DNA of 7,652 nucleotides from an uncultured Collinsella sp. (GCA_958438125.1 CAUBQN010000074.1:1-7652); one strand, 5' to 3'. Positions 1 to 6,821 are shown, counted from the stretch's first letter. Program-made: numbers and translations. Notes: generated from the sequence alone by a model not told the origin.

Positions 1-41
1 GTCCAAGGCCTCATAGCCAGACCGCCGTACGCTTTCTTAAG
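1..41. other. Downstream end of the operon, no feature seen
   Basis: The 41 bases after the kinase stop codon show no hairpin with T-run and no ribosome-site-supported start. Whether the operon continues past the edge cannot be told. Confidence 0.5.
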
Positions 42-905
42 CTATTCGACGATTGGTGCTCCGTGGCCCCAAGAACCTTCCATGCCGCACACGGTCGAGG
101 CAAACCCGGCAGCAAAGTCGAGCGCGCGCTCGATGGCCTCGGCGCCATCCTCACCGCGCTTGGCGGAATCGAGATAGCACATCAAAAACGAGGTGAGGAA
201 CGAGTCGCCCGCCCCCATGGTGTCCTTCATGTCCGTTACCGGTTTAGCCAGCTGGCGGTAATAGCGCTCGCCGTCGTAAGCAATGCAGCCCTCGGCGCCC
301 GCCGTAGCCGACACAAAACGCGGACCCAGGCCCTTCACCCATGCCAGACGCTCGCGAATCTCGTCCTCACTCGCGGCATCCGCCGCACTAAAGAAGGCAA
401 AATCGACGTAGGGTGCAATCTGCTCGTAGTACTCGTCGGTGGAGTCGTCCGAAAAGTCAAAAGAGACCGTGACGCCCGCAGCCTTCAACTTGGGCAGCTC
501 GCGCTCGGTAAAGCAATAGTTGCCCGAATGAACCACATCGAACTGCTTCATGTACGCAAGGTCAAAGCGATCGAGGACATAGCGCGCATCGCCACGGATA
601 CCGCCCTCGTTGGAGCCAAGGAAGACACGGTCACCGTCAACGACGGTCACGCGAGCCGCTCCGTTCTCGCCAATCATCTGCTCGCACTTGTCAAGCTCGA
701 CACCCTCATCCTCGAGGCTTGCAATGACATGCTCGGCAGCGGCGTCATTGCCAAAAATGCCCATGTATGCAGAGCGTGCGGCACCGCATTTCTTGGCATA
801 AACGGCGAAGTTCACCGCGTTGCCGCCAGGATACATGGTGTGGATATGCTCGTAGCGATCGACGACGTTGTCGCCAAATCCGAGCGCGTTAACGTTAAAT
901 GCCAT
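42..905 (-). CDS. frlD: PfkB-family sugar kinase, fructoselysine 6-kinase-like (FrlD)
   Basis: A 287-residue ribokinase/PfkB-fold kinase predicted to phosphorylate the C6 hydroxyl of an Amadori compound such as fructoselysine with ATP in the cytoplasm, giving the substrate of the neighbouring deglycase. The N-terminus has FGDNVVD followed by PGGNAVN (residues 26-32), the sugar-binding signature shared with E. coli FrlD. The C-terminal PfkB signature DTMGAGDSF is at 228-236, with Asp234 as the likely catalytic base and the GAGD stretch as the anion hole. The FDFSD and VDFAF segments (about 149-171) also resemble FrlD as I recall it. The start at 905 is chosen because AGAAGGG lies 8 bases upstream and because the longer reading frame to 989 would run into the deglycase gene with no family similarity. 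It is the last gene of the operon in view, 13 bases after frlB. A close alternative is the kinase of a related fructose-amino-acid pathway (FraD-like). Confidence 0.87.
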   Translation of the reverse strand: MAFNVNALGFGDNVVDRYEHIHTMYPGGNAVNFAVYAKKCGAARSAYMGIFGNDAAAEHVIASLEDEGVELDKCEQMIGENGAARVTVVDGDRVFLGSNEGGIRGDARYVLDRFDLAYMKQFDVVHSGNYCFTERELPKLKAAGVTVSFDFSDDSTDEYYEQIAPYVDFAFFSAADAASEDEIRERLAWVKGLGPRFVSATAGAEGCIAYDGERYYRQLAKPVTDMKDTMGAGDSFLTSFLMCYLDSAKRGEDGAEAIERALDFAAGFASTVCGMEGSWGHGAPIVE

Positions 906-913
906 GGTATTTA

Positions 914-920
914 CCCTTCT
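914..920 (-). promoter_or_regulatory. Ribosome binding site of the frlD-like kinase
   Basis: AGAAGGG sits 8 bases before the ATG at 905 and shares its first two bases with the TAG stop of the upstream frlB-like gene (919-921). This suggests coupled translation and fixes the start of the kinase. Confidence 0.75.
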
Positions 921-1887
921 AGTACTCGACGACGCCCATGTAGCGACGGAAATCGGGATCATGGTCAAACACCTTGCCGCGTGCGGCACGCAGCTCGCAG
1001 TTCATGGCGTAGAACAGCACCGGGTCCAGATAGGCACGGACGCTCGCCGGCACGGCTTCCATACCGTACTCCTTGGCATCGAGCACCATCAGCGTATCGG
1101 TATGCGTCTTAAGGAACGCCAGGGCGCGCTCGTCCATGGCACGGCACTCGCTGGAGCCCATCTGCAGGAAGTAAAAAACGCCATCCTGAGTAGCCTCGAA
1201 GGGGCCATGGAAGTACTCGGCAGAGTGGATGTAGCTGCAGTGCTGCCACTGCATCTCCATAAGAGAGCAGATAGCGAAACCGTAGGTCTGGCTAAAGTTG
1301 GGACCGCTGCCCAGAATATAGAAGAACTCGTGCTCCTGGCAAAGCTTGGCAAAGCGATCGCCCAGCTCGGCATTTACCTTCTCGCGTGCCGGGGGAAGAA
1401 TCTTATCCATCTCGGCGATACCGGCATACATATCGGCAAGATCGGCGTAGCCCTCCTGCTGATCGAGCAGCTCTGCCGCAAGCGACAGCGAAATGCCAGC
1501 GGGGACCTCGGCCTGCGGCACGCCCTCGCCCCATGGGTAGACCCACGTGGTCCACTTGCCGGAGTCAATCTTGGATCCAGCGTTGTCGGTCTGGGCGATC
1601 ACCGTAGCGCCGGCAGCAAGGGCAATCTCGCAGCCCTCGACGACCTCGGGGGTATTGCCGCTGTGGCTGCAAGCGATGACCAGGGACTTCTCGCCCAGAC
1701 GACGCGGACGCATAGTGTCGAATTCACGCGCGGTATAGATATACGAAGTGAAGGTGGTAGCCTCGCGCTGCAGAAGCTCATGAGCCGGGATCAAATCGAT
1801 CATGGAGCCACCGCAAGCAATCCAGTAGACGCTGTCGAACTTGCCCTTCTCGGCAATTGCCTCTTTAATCAGATCGTGTGCGTTCAT
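919..1887 (-). CDS. frlB: SIS-domain deglycase, fructoselysine-6-phosphate deglycase-like (FrlB)
   Basis: A 322-residue cytoplasmic protein with two SIS (sugar isomerase) domains, related to the isomerase half of GlmS. It is predicted to cleave a 6-phosphorylated Amadori product into glucose 6-phosphate and the free amino acid. The first SIS domain has YWIACGGS (21-28) and ACSHSGNTPEV (72-82), the usual phosphosugar-binding loop. The second begins near YILGSGPN (190-197). Glu211 (in SLMEMQW) and His227 (in AEYFHGPFE) are 16 residues apart, as are the catalytic Glu and His I recall for E. coli FrlB and Salmonella FraB. The C-terminus DHDPDFRRYMGVVEY closely resembles the end of E. coli FrlB. 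The start at 1887 has AAAGGA 7 bases upstream; an in-frame ATG at 1920 lacks such a site. It sits between the epimerase and kinase genes, as in the frlABCD order reversed for B and C. The amine specificity cannot be read from the sequence. Confidence 0.88.
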   Translation of the reverse strand: MNAHDLIKEAIAEKGKFDSVYWIACGGSMIDLIPAHELLQREATTFTSYIYTAREFDTMRPRRLGEKSLVIACSHSGNTPEVVEGCEIALAAGATVIAQTDNAGSKIDSGKWTTWVYPWGEGVPQAEVPAGISLSLAAELLDQQEGYADLADMYAGIAEMDKILPPAREKVNAELGDRFAKLCQEHEFFYILGSGPNFSQTYGFAICSLMEMQWQHCSYIHSAEYFHGPFEATQDGVFYFLQMGSSECRAMDERALAFLKTHTDTLMVLDAKEYGMEAVPASVRAYLDPVLFYAMNCELRAARGKVFDHDPDFRRYMGVVEY

Positions 1888-1894
1888 ATCCAGT

Positions 1895-1900
1895 TCCTTT
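1895..1900 (-). promoter_or_regulatory. Ribosome binding site of the frlB-like deglycase
   Basis: AAAGGA lies 7 bases before the ATG at 1887. It supports this start over the in-frame ATG at 1920. Confidence 0.7.
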
Positions 1901-1907
1901 CTTGTTT

Positions 1908-1939
1908 GGCCCGCAATCAATGACGTTGGTTGCGTGGCC
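1908..1939 (-). other. Intercistronic hairpin between frlC-like and frlB-like genes
   Basis: On the minus strand GGCC-A-CGCAA pairs with TTGCG-GGCC around a 13-base loop, giving nine pairs with one bulged base. It lies in the 62-base gap between two operon genes, the largest gap inside the operon. There is no T-run after it, so it is not a typical terminator; it could be an RNA processing or stability element. Seen in sequence only; function is a guess. Confidence 0.35.
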
Positions 1940-1949
1940 GATGGTTGTT

Positions 1950-2801
1950 TTAGTCAATCAGATATTTCTCGAATGCGGCCATGTTCTTGGCATCTGCGGC
2001 CGCCGGGTCATCGTAGTAACGACCGTCCGTGATTTCCTGGCCCAGCATGCCGTCGAAACCATGGGCGTTGAGTGTGGCGACGAAGGCGTCCATATCGTGC
2101 TTGCCATCGCCCCACACCAGATGGCCATACGGGTCGCCGTCGATAAAGTGCATCTCGTGAATTGCCCCATCACCAAAGGCGGCAAACCAGTCCTCGAGCG
2201 TCTCGCCTGCAACGCCCATCGCGGTTGTATCAACCATGGGCTGTAAGTACGGGCTCGCGACCTCGTCAATCATGCGCTTCGCATCGGAAACCGTCGTCAC
2301 AAGGTTGCTCTCCTCGGGACGCAGGCTTTCCATCGTAAGCACCAGACCGTGCTCGCCGGCATACTCCGCCAGAATGGACAAGTGCTCGCGGCTGCGCTTC
2401 CAGGCTTCCTCGCGGTCCTCGTCCCAGTCGCCCCAGCCCGAGTTGACGGACATACGGTCGCACCCAAGTACCTCGGCAAGCTCAATGCCGTGCTTAAAAT
2501 ACGCCAGGCTGCGCTGTTCATGCAGCGGCTTGCGCGCGCAGTACTGCCAAGGATAGACAACATTCTCGGGGCACAGAGTACGATACCTAAGCCCACGGTC
2601 TGTAGCCTTTTTCGCCAGGACCTCAGCCTCAAAGTAGCCCGTATGGTCGAGCGTCACATGCGGCTCTGCACACCACAGCTCAATGGACTCAAAGCCCAAG
2701 CGCTGCTGCACATCAAGGAAGTAATCGAGCGACCACATGATGTAGTGGATATTCATGCCCGCAATCTGCTCGCGGCGCAGCGTCGGTTTGGATTCAGACA
2801 T
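1950..2801 (-). CDS. frlC: Sugar phosphate isomerase/epimerase family TIM barrel, FrlC-like
   Basis: A 283-residue protein of the xylose-isomerase-like TIM-barrel (AP endonuclease family 2) fold. In E. coli, FrlC interconverts fructoselysine and its C3 epimer psicoselysine, letting the pathway use both. Likely divalent-metal ligands are Glu158 (TMESL), Asp191 (MVDTTAM), His218 (MHFID) and Glu256 (GQEIT); the Glu-to-Asp spacing of 33 equals that of the known ketose 3-epimerases. The stretch TMESLRPEESNLVTT (156-170) resembles the corresponding region of E. coli FrlC (EPLTPYESNVV). IELWCAEPH (40-48) matches the usual IEIWGGRPH-type strand. The start has a near-perfect AAGGAGG 6 bases upstream, lying within the last codons of the amidohydrolase gene; only one base separates that gene's stop from this ATG, so translation is very likely coupled. 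A related sugar epimerase acting on another substrate is the main alternative. Confidence 0.8.
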   Translation of the reverse strand: MSESKPTLRREQIAGMNIHYIMWSLDYFLDVQQRLGFESIELWCAEPHVTLDHTGYFEAEVLAKKATDRGLRYRTLCPENVVYPWQYCARKPLHEQRSLAYFKHGIELAEVLGCDRMSVNSGWGDWDEDREEAWKRSREHLSILAEYAGEHGLVLTMESLRPEESNLVTTVSDAKRMIDEVASPYLQPMVDTTAMGVAGETLEDWFAAFGDGAIHEMHFIDGDPYGHLVWGDGKHDMDAFVATLNAHGFDGMLGQEITDGRYYDDPAAADAKNMAAFEKYLID

Positions 2802-2802
2802 C

Positions 2803-4386
2803 TTATGCCTCCTTATTTCGGTCGAACACGATTTGTCCGTCCGACATCGTCATGTCAACCGCAAGATCACGTGCGTCGCGATAATCGAGGTCGAACACAT
2901 CCCGATCGAGCACGCAGATATCGGCAAGCTTGCCAACCTCAAGCGTACCCAGCTCGTCTTCGCGAATCAGATCGTACGCGCCCCCGGCAGTCCAAGCGCG
3001 CAAGAGCTCGACAAGCGTCAGCGTGTTGACCTCATTCACGGGCAGTCCGTCGGCGAAGAATCCACCGCACGCGCTGTAGATTGACTCGCCCAGGCTCGGA
3101 ATCAGCAGTGGCAAATCCGTTCCACAGCACACTGTGCATCCGGAATCTTCCATGCCGCGGCGATTCCAGCTGTGCAAAAGTCGCGTCTCGCCAATTTGTC
3201 GACGCATCATCGACAGGCAATCCTCGCGCCGGTCCAGCGTTAGAATCTGCGGATAGACCTCGCAAATTCCACCTAACTTGCCAAACTCGACAAGATCGGT
3301 CGGGTCAGAGTTCTCGAGATCGGTAATCGCATGGCGGCGAAGCATCCGTCCATGCTCGTCTCGAGGCAGCGAGGCATAGAGCGCCACGGTGCGACGAACG
3401 GCGCCATCGCCCTGGCAATGCAAGGAATATCGGAAGCCGTCAGCATCAATTGCACGCAGCTCGTTCTCAATCAGATCCCACTCTGGCTCCTCGACGACCG
3501 TCTTGCCGGCAGCGCCCGCATCGGCCGAGTCCTCATAGGGGTCTATCATCTCGGCAAGCCCCGCCCATACGCCGCGATCGGTCATACGGTTGAAGCCAGA
3601 AAAACGAACGAACGGTCCCCGGAAGCGCTCTCGCGCCTCGCGGGCATATGCCAGATTTGCACCGGCACCCACCGGCTGCGACATCATAGAGACGCGAACC
3701 GTCAGCTCACCAGATTCCTCACGGCGAGCCATTTCGTCGGCAAAGCCGTAGTAGTCATCAAACGCCATTTCCTTGATGGCGGTAACGCCGCGCTCGTTAA
3801 GCATGCTCATGTAGTCCGAATACCCGGCACGCACCTCGGGCAGCGCAAGGAAATCGCTCATCATGCGCCAGATCTTCTCGGCATAGCACGCCTGGGGTGT
3901 AAAGCCATATCGCGCACTGGCGGCAGCATTGAGAACGCAGGTCTCCGCGCCCGGCGTAAAGCAGACGACAGGGATATCGCCAAAACACTCGTCAAACACA
4001 GCTGCTGTATTTGCGTTCTCGGCATCCGATGCCAACGTTTCGGGTAGGTTGTGGCCAAAAGCCGCCGCGCAATCCGGATGACCTTCTTTCCATGCACGCA
4101 AGAGCGACACGGCCTCTTTGGCATCAGCAATGCCGGACAGATCAGACCCCAACGTCCGCAGCGCCCAACCTGTATAGAAGGTATGCACATCGATCAGGCC
4201 AGGCATGACAGTGCGGTCGCCCAGGTCAACTACCTCGTCCGCCTGGGTCAAATACGAAGCTACCTCACACTTGGTGCCAACAGCCTCAATTCGATTGCCA
4301 CGGACCGCTACGAAACCTTCAAACGGCAGGTCCCCCGTACCGGTAAAGACGCTCTTAGACGTCAGGACCGTCAAACGATCGGACAT
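2803..4386 (-). CDS. YtcJ-like amidohydrolase (amidohydrolase family 3) with an altered metal motif
   Basis: A 527-residue cytoplasmic protein, without signal peptide or membrane segment, of the amidohydrolase superfamily branch that includes YtcJ, AepA and N-substituted formamide deformylase. The N-terminal beta domain precedes VMPGLIDVHTF (60-70). Further family landmarks are GVTAIKEM (200-207), SLHCQGDGAV (321-330, normally HxxGDxA), RRHAITD (350-356, normally IEHAQ), CGTDLP (421-426, normally GSDxP) and LGTLEVGKLADICVLDRD (479-496). The normal HxH after the first strand reads His68-Thr-Phe70, so one usual metal ligand is missing. The region aligned with the family's VKxFxDG motif seems to read VRFSGFN (260-266), with Arg261 where Lys is usual. 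The substrate is unknown; in this operon it may cut an amide, acyl or peptide bond of an Amadori compound. The ATG at 4386 is chosen over the in-frame GTG at 4395 because AGGTGG lies 5 bases before it. Confidence 0.82.
   Translation of the reverse strand: MSDRLTVLTSKSVFTGTGDLPFEGFVAVRGNRIEAVGTKCEVASYLTQADEVVDLGDRTVMPGLIDVHTFYTGWALRTLGSDLSGIADAKEAVSLLRAWKEGHPDCAAAFGHNLPETLASDAENANTAAVFDECFGDIPVVCFTPGAETCVLNAAASARYGFTPQACYAEKIWRMMSDFLALPEVRAGYSDYMSMLNERGVTAIKEMAFDDYYGFADEMARREESGELTVRVSMMSQPVGAGANLAYAREARERFRGPFVRFSGFNRMTDRGVWAGLAEMIDPYEDSADAGAAGKTVVEEPEWDLIENELRAIDADGFRYSLHCQGDGAVRRTVALYASLPRDEHGRMLRRHAITDLENSDPTDLVEFGKLGGICEVYPQILTLDRREDCLSMMRRQIGETRLLHSWNRRGMEDSGCTVCCGTDLPLLIPSLGESIYSACGGFFADGLPVNEVNTLTLVELLRAWTAGGAYDLIREDELGTLEVGKLADICVLDRDVFDLDYRDARDLAVDMTMSDGQIVFDRNKEA
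2808..2814 (-). promoter_or_regulatory. Strong ribosome binding site of the frlC-like gene, inside the preceding gene
   Basis: AAGGAGG is located in the final codons (Lys-Glu) of the amidohydrolase, 6 bases before the ATG at 2801. Stop and start are one base apart. Confidence 0.8.
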
Positions 4387-4391
4387 CACAA

Positions 4392-4397
4392 CCACCT
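4392..4397 (-). promoter_or_regulatory. Ribosome binding site of the amidohydrolase
   Basis: AGGTGG overlaps the TAG stop of the carrier gene (4396-4398) and lies 5 bases before the ATG at 4386, deciding the start and implying coupled translation. Confidence 0.65.
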
Positions 4398-5859
4398 ACG
4401 CCGGAAGCATGCCGGAAATGGCAGTAATGACCAAGCCAAACACGACCATGAAGATGAAGAACTTCCAAATGGTCTTCCACCATTGGCCAAACGAAATCTT
4501 AGCCACGGCAAGGCCGGCGACCGTCATGCCCGCCACGGGGCTGATGGTGTTGATGGTCTGGTTGGCAAACTGGAGCGCGGTGACGGCCGCCTCGGGATTG
4601 AGGCCCATGAGCTCGGTCAGGGGGCCCATAACGGGCATGGTGAGCGCCGCCAGGCCAGAACTCGAGGGAACCAGCAAAGAGAGCAGACCAAGGACGACAT
4701 ACATAAACGTGGTGTAGACGGCGGCGGGTGCACCGGCGAGCGCGGTAGCGAGCGCCTGGAGGATGGTGTCGATGATCATGCCGCCCTCGGCGATGACCAG
4801 AATACCGCGAGCGATACCGATAACGACGGCAGCGTACGCAAAGTCGGCGAGACCCTTAACGAACTCCTCTGCGATCGTCTGCTGGTCAAGTCCGCCCAGG
4901 ATACCGGCAAGCAAGCCCATGCCAAGGAACACGGCGGAAATCTGATTCATGTACCAGCCCTGGGTAACAAGACCCCAGACGATAATGCCCATACCGCAAG
5001 CAAAATCGATAAGCACGAGCTTCTGACGGATAGTGAACTCTTCCTCGATGGAGGCATCGGTCACGGAAAACTCAATACGCTTGAGCTTATCGTCCTCGTA
5101 CACAATGGACGACTCGGGGTTTTTCTTGACGCGCATGGCGTAGCGCATGGCCCATGCGATACCGACGGCAGTGAAGATGACCCAAGAAACGGCGCGCAGC
5201 CACAGTTGCGGATTACCCTCGATGCCAATGATGCCTTGGGCGATCAAAACATTAAACGGGTCGATGGTCGAAGCACAATATCCCAGGTTAGGACCAAGGA
5301 AGCAGATGATGAATGCCGTCATCGAGTCATAACCGATACCCATCATGATGGGAATGAAGATGGCATAGAACGGCAGGGCTTCCTCAGACATACCAAACGT
5401 AGTGCCGCAAATGGACAGCAATGTCATCGTGATGGGAATGATGAGGATGTCCTTGTTCTTGAGCTTTTTAATCACACGGCTCATGCCGGCATTCAAAGCG
5501 TTGGTCTTGGTGATGATTGCGAACGATCCGCCAATCAATAAGACGAACGCAACGACGTCGGCAGCCTCTTGGATACCCTTGGTGGGCGCTTGCAGGACCG
5601 CGAAGATATCCTGACCCAGATTGATGGTCTCGCCGGTCTCGGAATCGGTGTAGTTCTTATCGACCTGTTCATAGGTTCCAGCAACGGCGACTTCACGCTC
5701 GCCCGCCGCTGTCGAAATCGTCTTGCGCTGATACTGACCAGAGGGAACGATCCAAGTCAGGACCGCAAAGACAACGATCAGCAAGAACATGATCGTATAG
5801 ACATGCGGTAATTTGAACTTAAAACGTCTGTTTGTCTTCTTCGCCTTCGTATCTGACAT
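4396..5859 (-). CDS. YfcC/DcuC-superfamily membrane carrier
   Basis: A 487-residue inner-membrane protein of the YfcC family (C4-dicarboxylate anaerobic carrier/DcuC-like; ArcD-type antiporters are relatives). A basic N-terminus (residues 2-16, many Lys/Arg) precedes the first hydrophobic segment, about 21-39, with the family-typical LTWIVPSGQYQR. Further likely membrane segments are near 101-117, 137-153, 161-176, 180-195, 222-239, 281-298, 306-323, 340-357, 380-400, 437-453 and 463-484. Recognisable family stretches are GMSEEALPFYAIFIP (156-170) and LVPSSSGLAALTMPVMGPL (396-414). As first gene of an frl-like operon it is the likely importer of the Amadori compound, taking the place of the APC-type FrlA of E. 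coli; alternatively it could export a product or exchange substrate for product. The start at 5859 has GGAGG 5 bases upstream; extending to an ATG at 6054 would cover the promoter and operator. Confidence 0.85.
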   Translation of the reverse strand: MSDTKAKKTNRRFKFKLPHVYTIMFLLIVVFAVLTWIVPSGQYQRKTISTAAGEREVAVAGTYEQVDKNYTDSETGETINLGQDIFAVLQAPTKGIQEAADVVAFVLLIGGSFAIITKTNALNAGMSRVIKKLKNKDILIIPITMTLLSICGTTFGMSEEALPFYAIFIPIMMGIGYDSMTAFIICFLGPNLGYCASTIDPFNVLIAQGIIGIEGNPQLWLRAVSWVIFTAVGIAWAMRYAMRVKKNPESSIVYEDDKLKRIEFSVTDASIEEEFTIRQKLVLIDFACGMGIIVWGLVTQGWYMNQISAVFLGMGLLAGILGGLDQQTIAEEFVKGLADFAYAAVVIGIARGILVIAEGGMIIDTILQALATALAGAPAAVYTTFMYVVLGLLSLLVPSSSGLAALTMPVMGPLTELMGLNPEAAVTALQFANQTINTISPVAGMTVAGLAVAKISFGQWWKTIWKFFIFMVVFGLVITAISGMLPA

Positions 5860-5864
5860 AGATA

Positions 5865-5869
5865 CCTCC
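5865..5869 (-). promoter_or_regulatory. Ribosome binding site of the carrier gene
   Basis: GGAGG lies 5 bases before the ATG at 5859 and sets the start of the first operon gene. Confidence 0.75.
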
Positions 5870-5901
5870 AAAGAACTCGAGACTGCATCGCATCTCGCTT
5901 C

Positions 5902-5924
5902 AACGTTTGCACAATGCAAACGTT
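5902..5924. promoter_or_regulatory. Perfect 10-3-10 palindrome, likely repressor operator of the operon
   Basis: AACGTTTGCA, spacer CAA, then TGCAAACGTT: ten-base arms with no mismatch. It begins about 8 bases after the predicted transcription start and ends about 42 bases before the carrier ATG, so a bound protein would block early elongation. The neighbouring GntR/HutC regulator is the natural candidate. The TGCAAACG half also resembles LacI-family half-sites, so another regulator is possible. Confidence 0.65.
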
Positions 5925-5938
5925 CTATGACGTCCCAT

Positions 5939-5967
5939 AGATTACCAGCAGCTTTTCTCGTCATCAA
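5939..5967 (-). promoter_or_regulatory. Sigma-70 type promoter of the catabolic operon
   Basis: The -35 box TTGATG (5967-5962) is followed after exactly 17 bases by the -10 box TAATCT (5944-5939), with a TGG extension just before the -10 (5947-5945). Transcription would start near 5932, giving a leader of about 72 bases that holds the palindrome. Inferred from box match and spacing. Confidence 0.65.
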
Positions 5968-6027
5968 GATAATTTCAAACTGATTGCCGCAACGCGGTTG
6001 AACGGTTGCGTTTGCGCCGTGAACGGT

Positions 6028-6067
6028 ATGGAAACGCCCGGTGAGATGATCCACCGGGCGTTTCCAT
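6028..6067 (-). terminator. Inverted-repeat terminator after the GntR-type regulator
   Basis: A perfect 16-base inverted repeat: ATGGAAACGCCCGGTG, 8-base loop, CACCGGGCGTTTCCAT. It starts 10 bases after the regulator's stop codon. The GC-rich core CGCCCGGTG is flanked by AAA and TTT, typical of an intrinsic terminator, although the T-run is short (TTTCC). It isolates the regulator from the operon downstream; being symmetrical, it could stop transcription from either side. Confidence 0.75.
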
Positions 6068-6077
6068 TCGCAATGTC

Positions 6078-6821
6078 CTAGATGTCAAAAACGTAGCGAG
6101 ACCCAACGATCCGCTGACGACCGATGATAAACGGCCGCCGCTGCTCATCGAAAAAGAAGGCTTCCATATAAAACAAGGGTTCGCCAACGGGAACTGCCAA
6201 CAGCCGAGCGACCTCGGGCGACGCGCACGCGATCTCGAGCGTGCACGGGTCGGTAAACGCGGGCGTGCGGCCCGTTCGGTTGCGCACGAACTCAAAAATG
6301 GATTGGTTAGATAGAGGTGCCGTTGATAGATAGGCGTTGTCCTCGTAAACATAAATGTTGTTCTCGAGCATGACAGGGACGCCATCGGCAGTGCGCACGC
6401 GCTCAACGCAAATCAAGTCAGTTCCAACGGGAACACCAAAGAACTGTGCTTCGGTGGAATCCGCCGGCAGTATCTTTCTCGAAATGACGCACGCCCCCGG
6501 CTCCATTCCGTTAACGCGGCATGCGTCCGAAAAACTCTGGACGTCATCCTTCTGGCGAATCTTGCGCTTAAGCTTGGGGGCATTGACAAACGTGCCTTTC
6601 CCCTGCCGCTTCGTTAGATAGCCCTGCTGGACGAGCTCCTCAATAGCGCGTCGCACGGTAACGCGGCCAACTTTATAGCTCTCAGCCAATTCGAATTCGT
6701 TGGGTATCCGCGCGCCCGCCTTGTAGGCGCCGGAGTTGATTTCGTTTTTGATGATATCAATAACCTGTTGGTACAGCGGTATCGCTGCTTTACCGTCAGT
6801 TGGCCCTTCAGTCGGTGGCAT
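6078..6821 (-). CDS. GntR/HutC-family transcription regulator with UTRA domain (FrlR-like role)
   Basis: A 247-residue DNA-binding regulator. The N-terminal winged helix-turn-helix spans about residues 13-80: IPLYQQVIDIIKNEINSG, then ARIPNEFELAESYKVGRVTVRRAIEELVQQGYL and the wing RQGKGTFV. The rest (about 95-245) is a UTRA ligand-binding domain, with the usual VPVG (130-133), LICVERVRTADGVPV (136-150) and LAVPVGEPLFYMEAFFF (208-224) strands. HutC-type regulators commonly repress a nearby catabolic operon until a sugar or amino acid derivative binds the UTRA domain. Its position just upstream of the frl-like genes, in the same direction, suggests it controls them, probably sensing the Amadori compound or its phosphate, as FrlR and FraR do. 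The ATG at 6821 has GGGAGAGGG (6833-6825) just upstream. The ligand is inferred from context only. Confidence 0.87.
   Translation of the reverse strand: MPPTEGPTDGKAAIPLYQQVIDIIKNEINSGAYKAGARIPNEFELAESYKVGRVTVRRAIEELVQQGYLTKRQGKGTFVNAPKLKRKIRQKDDVQSFSDACRVNGMEPGACVISRKILPADSTEAQFFGVPVGTDLICVERVRTADGVPVMLENNIYVYEDNAYLSTAPLSNQSIFEFVRNRTGRTPAFTDPCTLEIACASPEVARLLAVPVGEPLFYMEAFFFDEQRRPFIIGRQRIVGSRYVFDI

Noticed and set aside
12..14. Possible ATG of a further minus-strand gene at the window edge
   Set aside because: No ribosome site before it and only a few codons remain in the window.
906..989. N-terminal extension of the kinase into the deglycase gene
   Set aside because: The extra 28 residues resemble no PfkB protein, and a ribosome site precedes the ATG at 905.
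63..1112. Plus-strand open frame opposite the kinase gene
   Set aside because: Antisense shadow spanning the kinase and part of the deglycase, with no recognisable domain.
868..1923. Long plus-strand open frame opposite the deglycase gene
   Set aside because: Antisense to a well-supported FrlB-like gene; no known domain.
3331..4047. Plus-strand open frame opposite the amidohydrolase
   Set aside because: Antisense shadow of a gene with conserved motifs.
4051..5541. Long open frame on the plus strand opposite the carrier and amidohydrolase genes (about 496 codons)
   Set aside because: It is antisense to two genes with clear family motifs, has a hydrophilic low-complexity translation with no recognisable domain, and arises from the third-position GC bias of the real genes.
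5988..6016. Imperfect repeats upstream of the operon promoter (CGCAAC with GTTGCG; GCGTTTGCG like part of the operator arm)
   Set aside because: Six-base arms and a seven-base match are too short to separate from chance.
5860..6054. N-terminal extension of the carrier gene by 65 codons
   Set aside because: It would cover the promoter, operator and part of the terminator, and GGAGG precedes the ATG at 5859.
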